Shown here in pieces: positions 57,301 through 64,000 of a stretch of 64,000 nt of DNA. The stretch spans positions 22,568 to 86,567 of the forward strand of contig JAMPIV010008044.1 of assembly GCA_024509875.1 (NCBI GenBank), in the 5' to 3' direction. The stretch is from Oreohelix idahoensis. Lineage: Eukaryota; Mollusca; Gastropoda; Stylommatophora; Oreohelicidae. Under the pieces are notes generated by a model, which saw only the letters and a list, made by a program, of their open reading frames with translations, was not told the origin of the DNA and did no database searches. Within the stretch, counting starts at the first letter, position 1. Every line of letters starts with the position of its first letter. Both the position numbers and the translations under genes were made by a program.

Positions 57301-58467
57301 TTTCCCTTTTTTGTCTATCTTATAATATGGTTTTCTGGATAAACCTTTTCCAAAACTGTGTATGGTCCTTGCCATCCGATCTGAAGTTTTTATTATTGCT
57401 GCTGGGCAATAGAAGAAGTACCTTCTCCCCCACAGCAAGTTCCCTATCCTTCGCTTTTCGATTATAATAAGCAGCATGCTTTTTCCTGGCTTGTCTCAAA
57501 TTTTCATTTGCCAGTTTCCATGTCCCCGGTTTGTAAACGATTGGTCAGTTCGTTTCACGTATTGATAAGATGAGGGTAACAGTCTCCTCTGCCTTCTCAT
57601 CAGTCCAGGTCCTTAACAAAGCTTCTAACGGACCTTTTATTGGCCTACCAAATAACAGTGTTGCGGGGGGCCATTACGGTGGAAGTATGTGGTAGTTCGC
57701 GGTGCGGGAACAGGGCGGCGGGCAAGTAGGGGTCCCACGTGTCAGGTTTCTCATGTGCCAGCTTTCTCAGGATAGAAATGAGAGTCCCATTGAACCTCTC
57801 TACCTGGCCGTTCCCTTGGGGATGGTACGGGCTACAATGAAAGTGCTTGGCTTGAAACAACCTGAACACCTCTTCAGTTAGTTTCCCCTTGAACTGAGAG
57901 CAATTATCTGTCAAGATTTGATGCGGGAATCCTAATCGGGTGAATATTGTAAGTAGTGCCTCTGCTACATGTTTTGAATCAATTGATGGCAGGGCTACCG
58001 CCTCTCCCCACATAGAACAAGTGTCCACCAGAGTAAGGATGTAACTGTTTCTCCTCTTGGTCCGAGTGAGAGGTCCCACAATATCCACTGCAACTCTCTC
58101 AAAAGGTGTTCCCACTATGGGCATTTCCCCTAGAGTTGCAGGAGCAGTCCAATGCTTTGGAGCTACTCTCTGGCATTCTGGGGGCAGGAGTGTACGTATC
58201 TCTTTATGTCTTCCGTTATCCCTGGCCAGAAAAATAATGACAAGCTATACGCTGTCCTGTTGCACTAATCCCCATGTGACCACTGAAAGGGGATAGGTGC
58301 ATGACCCTAAACTCCATCACTTTTTCTCTATATGATTTAGGAAGGACCAGCTGACCATGACCAGCTGCACCAGTGCCGGCCTTCCTGTATAGCAATTTAT
58401 TCTTCATATAGAATTCTCCTTTATTTGGAGGAGTATGGCTCTTTGGGAGTTTCTTTATATAGCACAT
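57301..58467 (-). pseudogene. Retrotransposon 3 integrase
   Basis: 58467-58216 contains the pre-integrase and zinc-binding part (GQLVLPKSYREKVM...HLSPFSGHMG). 58124-57645 holds the catalytic core with D in VAVDIVGP, D in LTDNCSQF and E in QVERFNGTL. 57640-57300 holds the C-terminal part (LLRTWTDEKAEETV onward) in broken frames. It lies upstream of RT, as in the other two elements. It shows what retrotransposon 2 lacks. Confidence 0.88.
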
Positions 58468-58960
58468 GCTTCAGTGACTTATCTGCAGCCTGGGCTTTTT
58501 TCATCTCTTCGGGATGAGAATTTATAGGTTCATCTTCTTCCTTTCTGGATTGTGATCGGGTCTGGACTGCTGCCAAGACCACAGGTCTCGTTGGATTTCC
58601 CAAGTAGACATAACGACACCCCAAATATACAGAGGGTAGATGGGTGCGTCTCTGCACACTGCTGCTCTGATTATCCCTTCCACATAGCGAGTCCATTTCT
58701 CACTTGTATCCTGGCAATGGGAAAGTTACATCATGAGGGGTAGGTCCTTGGTCGCCCCTTGTATCTCCACTGTTTCTGTGGTATACTGATCTGGGTTCAC
58801 CAAGTGCGAGCTCACCACAGCCTCAAAATCCGACCCGGTCTCATAGAGGCACCTTAGGGTGACATCATTGCATACAACATCCTCGCGAACTGGGGGGTGC
58901 TAAGGTTCCTGCTGTTCAGCAGGTTTGTCCTTTCCCTCCTGTTTTCGCCGTTTCATAGCA
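58468..58960 (-). pseudogene. Retrotransposon 3 protease region, active-site Asp changed
   Basis: At 58860-58795 the minus strand reads CLYETGSDFEAVVSSHL, matching CLYDTGLDYDSVVKSSL in retrotransposon 2. The catalytic DTG is ETG here (GAG codon). The linker VQTRSQSRKEEDEPINSHPEE at 58600-58500 matches the other element. The change alone would kill protease activity. Confidence 0.75.
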
Positions 58961-60271
58961 GCAAATCCAGCAGGTTTACTTTTTACAATACTTAATGTCA
59001 TGTCCCTCCTTCTTACAATAGGTACCATACCATCTACTTTGATGATGCGGTTTTCTTTCCTCATTCCTTCTGTCCTTGAATTGTGCTTTTTATTTTTATA
59101 ATCATTTCGAGGCCATATCGAAGTTCTGCTATTACCTCTGTTATCAAAATTTATTATGTGGTTTGAGGAGCCTTAAAAACTGATCTACTGGTTTTCTTTT
59201 TAATACCAGCTACCTCTGCCTGGGCTGCAATGATACCTTTCAGCGACATTTATTATTTCCTCCAGTCTCTCCGCACCCTGTTCCATGAGAAACAATCTCA
59301 TGTTCTGGAGCCCATGGACTCTCTCATCTGCTCAATTGAAGTATCATCTCATTTGAGAATCTTGGGATTTTCCCCAAAGAAGCCCATATTTCTCCAATAT
59401 GATACGTTTTCCAACCGTGGCGATGAGATAAGAACTGGTGATAGGTCTCACCCGACAGTAGCCTGGCATTCCTAAAATTTCTTTCAATATAAAATTCTCC
59501 GTGTCTTTAACGTATCTTAAACAGAATGAGCGTTGCTTTCAACAGTGTCATATTATGTACTCCTGGTCACCCCTACGTCATTTATAGAAAAAAACGCTAA
59601 TCGTAAGCTGTACCGTACGAAAGTCCTTGAGACAACATTTACTCCCCATTTTTCTCTTTCCAACCCATAAGTATTGGCTAATACTTTCGTATCTGCTTAG
59701 ATACGACTCAATATCAACCTCATCTTTTTCTATAAAAATAATCTAAGTTGAACCCCATTGCTGATGACGAGCCCCCTGGCTTGCAGCGTAGACATCCGGA
59801 AGTGGAAGGGCTAGTTATCCATTTTCCGGAGCATGGCCTTGTACGTGCTCTAGCTTTCCCATTAGTTGTCGTAACTCATGTTTCCCTCCTGTAACCGTTT
59901 ATCTTCCCTTTCCGCCTCCAAGACTTCATTCTTTTCTTTCTCGTCGTTCCGCCTCCCTGTGCTTAGACGGATTTTTCCTCCTTCTCACCTCGAGGTTCAA
60001 GTTTCTTTGCCTCCTTCTCAGGCCCCTCAAGTTTCTTCTCCTCCAACTGCAGCCTCTTTATCTCAGCCTCTCGATCAGCCTCTAATTTCTTAGTCTCCCT
60101 AGCATCTTCTAACTGCACTCTCCTTTCCTCAGCTAACCTATGTTCTTCCCTAGTAATAAAGTTTGTCACATTCTGAGTTTGACATAATCAACCAAAATTA
60201 TGTCCCTCCATATTCATATCTCTCGCCGCTTGCACAGCTGCAAGAGCGAAACTTTTGGCCAGATCTGCCAT
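58961..60271 (-). pseudogene. Retrotransposon 3 gag
   Basis: The start is ATG 60271 (MADLAKS). A coiled coil follows (REEHRLAEERRVQLEDARE, AEIKRLQLEEKKLE), then gag body pieces and a degraded Cys/His knuckle near 59020-58985. Frames break every 50-150 bases with single-base insertions relative to retrotransposon 2. Confidence 0.75.
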
Positions 60272-60448
60272 CCCTGAAAAAATGTACCAACAAAGTTTTT
60301 CTAAATATAACTAATTATAATTTATATTTAATATAAATCTGGGTTTCTGACACTTTCTTGACTTCCCAAAATCTTGGGCAAAATATATTATATATGGTGG
60401 ACATTTCCTGGGAAAATTAGACTGTCCCCAATTTTGTAGTAGAGAAAG

Positions 60449-60474
60449 TTCAATCCCGGACGAAGCCCTACCAA
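60449..60474 (-). other. Primer-binding site of retrotransposon 3
   Basis: On the plus strand GTTCAATCCCGG then ACGAAGCCCTACCA reads like a tRNA 3' half (T-loop TTCAATC, acceptor stem, CCA) next to the 5' LTR. The minus strand is therefore a long primer-binding site starting TGG. Two extra bases (TA) before CCA may be errors. Confidence 0.6.
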
Positions 60475-60478
60475 TTTA

Positions 60479-63345
60479 TGTAGCAAATAAAGATGAATTT
60501 GCTGGGGAGGTTTTATGATGGTATCCTAAACAAAGAGTGACATAAGTGCATAGCAGTAAACCGTGCGAGGTCAAGCAAATGAATGTCCCTGATTCTATAA
60601 ATGATGAAGATGAATTGTGTACAGAGGGAACACTAACGCATACCTCCACTAGATCTCACCACTGCCCCGACTCCTCTGTTGGCTCTAAGTGTAAGTGTGA
60701 TGTACTTAATTTACCTATTGTCTAGGGGAGCAAATGAGAAATGATAGTACACAACACACAACACATTACACACTTTACTTTTTCTATGAGAAAGTTAATA
60801 AAAACAGGTGTTAAGTTTTCTTTTGAACTCTGAATATTTAACAATTAATCTGTCCTGTCCAGTTATATCTTTTGGACAGGTCCTATGAAAATAAGGACAA
60901 GATAGTTTTTACCACAGAAAAGAGGGTAAAAAAACAACTGGGACTTTCTGTCCAACTAACACACTCCAAAAAAAAAACCGATGCAATATTTTTCACTGAA
61001 GGCGAACAGTTTCACAGGTCACTACTGTTAATCCTATAAAGGGAGAGTCACTGTGTGTATGAGGGTCTGTATTGTGTCATCATACCCCCATGAAATTCCT
61101 GAATATCAAATAGAGGAAACTCAGTGAATGTTAATTGTTTTACAAAAAGTGTCAGATGTACCCAATGTATTATGGCACATCACCTGGCGGTTATATTTAT
61201 AAGGAAATTCTCTCTGAAGAAGTGCATGCAGAAAAAATCTTTCACTCGATTCAAGCCCCCACTCCTCCGTGTTCTTAGTAAAGTAGCAAANNANTNGATG
61301 GNGGCTTGAGGGCTGTATTCACTTTCAGCTGGCTTCNNGNCACAGACAGTCCCTGTACACCCGTAACAGGGAATAAAAACGTGTCTGGAACAAAAGGACC
61401 CAAGGCTTTACATCTACTCCTGAGATTCTTTACTATATTAGGATCCTACCAGGATAATGGGGTCAGCCTCGGCGTGCGTACATGTGCAACACAGCCCCTA
61501 ACTTTTGTATCTCACAGACTCCCTCCATGCTAGCTGTGACCCACACCTCAGGTCCCCTATGGCAGATACGCCACTGTATACCTTTACAATCTTTTTTATC
61601 TCAATACAATAAATGTTGTTATAACCACATTATCCGTTGGTATGATTTTCCTCTTTTCCTTTTATATAATATAAAATGCTTCAGGCATTGTAAACTAGTG
61701 TTCATAGAACACAGAGGCTTACTACTTATAATAAATAACAGCATGAACAGACAAAAATCTGACAACATACATTCAATAATAGATACATTTTAAGATGAAT
61801 GCTGACTCATACAATGTCTACTACCCGATACATGATCTTCATTTTTCCTCAATATCACATACCCAATTTTTGTTTGCTGTGGAATTAAACATAATAATTC
61901 ATAAAAGATCGGGTCCTTACCACAAAAATTCAAGAAATATAAACAAAATGATGCTGGACTTGCAAAGCAATGGTGCCGCAAAGTTTTCACTCTGCACTGG
62001 GTCCCCCCTCAGGCTGGGAAATTATTATTTTTACTTTAAATATACCACAGCTGTAATCTCAGGCAAAACTGTTTAATGTAAAGTTATTTGACAACTGGCA
62101 AATTTGAAATAAGGAAAACCACTTTGCTAAAATGGGACCCAACTAGGCCAATCAGAAGCTGGCGACAACCAGATTTTCAAAATGCAGTTTTTTGAAAAAA
62201 AAAAAAAACAATTCCAAACTACTACCGCGTTGCTATTTAATTGGCTAGCCTAGTTAGTTGCCATTACAACAAAAAATGTTTCGTTGATAAACCCCATTAC
62301 TATCGGCCCCCCCTTGCCATCCTTCTCACCATAATACTCTTCTGTACTCAAGCGTTACAATTTGACAGACGTATCACCTTCAATGCCATCTTTCTACGAC
62401 GATCGTCCCTTAAACGTTATGACAAAATTCAATTAAGGTTGACATAGTCTGTCTGGTCAAGACCGTCTTGGACATATTTATTTTTCCCTTCATACACTAT
62501 ATTCCACTAATACTGGGGGCACACTCATCAGCGTATTTTTAAAACATATACTCTTGCTTTCAGGGGAGTCACACTCTGCCATACTATATCTTATCTACAA
62601 TCATAAGTTGTTATATGGTTCAGTATTTTCCTATTAATCTACAGATTTATCATTTTTGTCACTGTTACAATGTTCGTTCCGTCAATCAATCAATTTTACA
62701 CAAAGACCACCATTTCCTCCATTTCTCCTCTCCCGCTTAGCCTATGTGATTCAAAATACTAACTTGTTTTAGATGACGCCTAGTAACTCTACAAAACGAG
62801 TGGGGGACAAACTGTCTGTGTGTATTGCCCTCCGAGTGGTCGTATTTGTGGCCGCCGTGGCGTGAATAATACTCAATGGCTGAGTGTGGACAGGCAAATC
62901 GGTGTGTTAGACGTGGCGGGTTAAACAAGTTGGGGTTTTTAATTGAATTTGATATTATTTTATCGTAGGATCACACTACCGAAATTGTAATACGTTACTA
63001 CTGGATTAAACCTGTTTTAAAAACAAATATATAAGCGTTTAATTCAGATACAGTATAGTGGCGGCTGCTCTGTTACCGCCAAAGTAATTAAATTTATTAT
63101 CGGTTTAAGCGGCCGTGTATGCAGCCGATCTTACAAGTTTAAAACATCGAAGATACGTTGTCGAAACCGAAAAAGCAAGCGCTATGTAATATTATATATG
63201 CTATAGGCTTTTCGCACTGCACAAAAGGCAGTGGCGGGCGTGTGAGAGCAATTCCGTCAGACACAATCGGGCTGGTTTTATTTATTGTTGTTTTTATGAC
63301 TAAAATCCATAGAAATGAGTAATTATCCTCGCAGATTTTACCACA
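60479..63345 (-). repeat. 5' LTR of retrotransposon 3
   Basis: 2,867 bp, about 336 bp longer than its partner 53075-55605. The excess is spread as many tiny insertions, not one block. It contains Ns. Confidence 0.85.
61291..61340. other. Ambiguous bases (Ns)
   Basis: N characters at 61291-61302 and 61337-61340 mark low-quality sequence inside the 5' LTR of retrotransposon 3. Confidence 0.95.
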
Positions 63346-63350
63346 ATTGG

Positions 63351-64000
63351 GGTATTTAGTGTCATTTTTATTGTCTTTTGCAGTTGCTGGTTTTAATTTA
63401 TATTAGTATTTGTCATTTTATTTTCAGTTTTTGTATTGTATATAGATAACTATTGTCCTTTGCACTTGGTTTTAATTTGTATTAGTGTTTTTTTAATCTC
63501 TTTGCCTTTCCTTGCCCTGTGAGTAGTTAATGGGTTTGCTAATTTTTGCTGGTTTTATATTTTTTTAATGATTTGTTAGTTTTTATGGCTTAATTTCTAT
63601 TTGGTTGAATGTCTTTACTGAAGAACTAACCTTATATGTTTTCCCTTGTTTTATGTATATATCTTTTAAGTATTGTTTGGGCATCTGTAATAAAGTCAAT
63701 CTGTGGCCCCCCCCCCCCCCCCGCTCAAATTTCCACGATTCAAAAATCTAGTTAACGTAAATTTACAATCTATAACCCACTACTACTATGTCTGAATTTT
63801 GTCAAGAGCAAGGTCAAACCTACCGCTAAAAATTGGACAAAATAATTTTGTAATTTTCTCATACTACCCGTTAAAAATCTATAAACTTATTTACATGTTT
63901 GGTCCTTGGTCTGATGGCCACAGACAAATCAACCCGCCAACATTTTTAATTAAAGAATTTGAAATTTTCCACTACGCTCCAAGTTAAAAAGGTTACATAC
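63351..64000. other. No gene seen; poly-C run at 63707-63722
   Basis: T-rich non-coding sequence with similar phrases repeated (TTTTAATTTRTATTAGT at about 63390 and 63470). AATAAAG then C16 follow at 63690-63722. No coding domain is recognised. Confidence 0.4.

Larger units (their letters stand above)
53075..63345 (-). mobile_element. LTR retrotransposon 3 (Gmr1-like), complete outline, frame broken
   Basis: LTRs at 53075-55605 and 60479-63345 start TGTAGCAAATAAAG and end TTTTACCACA. The target duplication ATTGG lies at 53070-53074 and 63346-63350. Minus-strand order is gag, protease, integrase with D,D,E core, RT, RNase H. It is a relative of retrotransposon 2 (same proteins, different LTR) and the same LTR family as the solo LTR at 15086-17616. 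Many one- and two-base indels break every frame, but much of this may be sequencing error (see the Ns near 61.3 kb). Confidence 0.9.

Overview
This window looks like a repeat-dominated stretch of an invertebrate animal genome. A mollusc or other marine lophotrochozoan is my best guess, but I cannot fix the species. The DNA is AT-rich, has long (TA)n runs and spliced coding exons, and contains no bacterial-type operons. Nearly all of it is transposable elements, several nested in one another.

Host gene (left part, minus strand). Two exons with good splice sites and matching phase appear to belong to one PRDM9-type gene. Exon 11009-11153 encodes a KRAB-like domain, and exon 6084-6230 encodes an SSXRD-like domain with the motif DSEWTP. 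The 4.8 kb intron between them carries two non-LTR retrotransposons. The PR/SET and zinc-finger exons are not seen and probably lie to the left of position 1. Around them are an internally deleted mariner (1335-2323), two SINE copies (2560-2727 and 13203-13463), a truncated LINE with RNase H (3528-4930) and other LINE pieces.

13.7-37.55 kb: a decayed Maverick/Polinton-like element. It has inverted terminal repeats of about 1.6 kb and a protein-primed family B DNA polymerase gene preceded by C2H2 zinc fingers. The right arm holds a second, inverted copy of the polymerase 3' end and remnants of possible structural genes. A 2,531 bp solo LTR with a 5 bp target duplication sits inside polB. A whole LTR retrotransposon (about 24.42-33.60 kb) sits in the middle of the element.

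37.55-64 kb: LINE fragments, a 48-bp minisatellite split by a second LTR retrotransposon (42812-51961, TSD atcat), and a third LTR retrotransposon (53075-63345, TSD attgg). The third element belongs to the same family as the solo LTR in the Polinton.

All three LTR retrotransposons encode integrase upstream of reverse transcriptase and RNase H. This is the Gmr1-like order (Ty3/Gypsy-type sequences in Ty1/Copia-type order). The second copy has nearly identical LTRs, yet its integrase core is replaced by about 415 bp of unrelated, largely open sequence. It therefore looks like a recently mobilised, non-autonomous chimera. Sequence from about 55.6 to 63.3 kb carries many short indels and, near 61.3 kb, Ns, so frameshifts there may be assembly errors.
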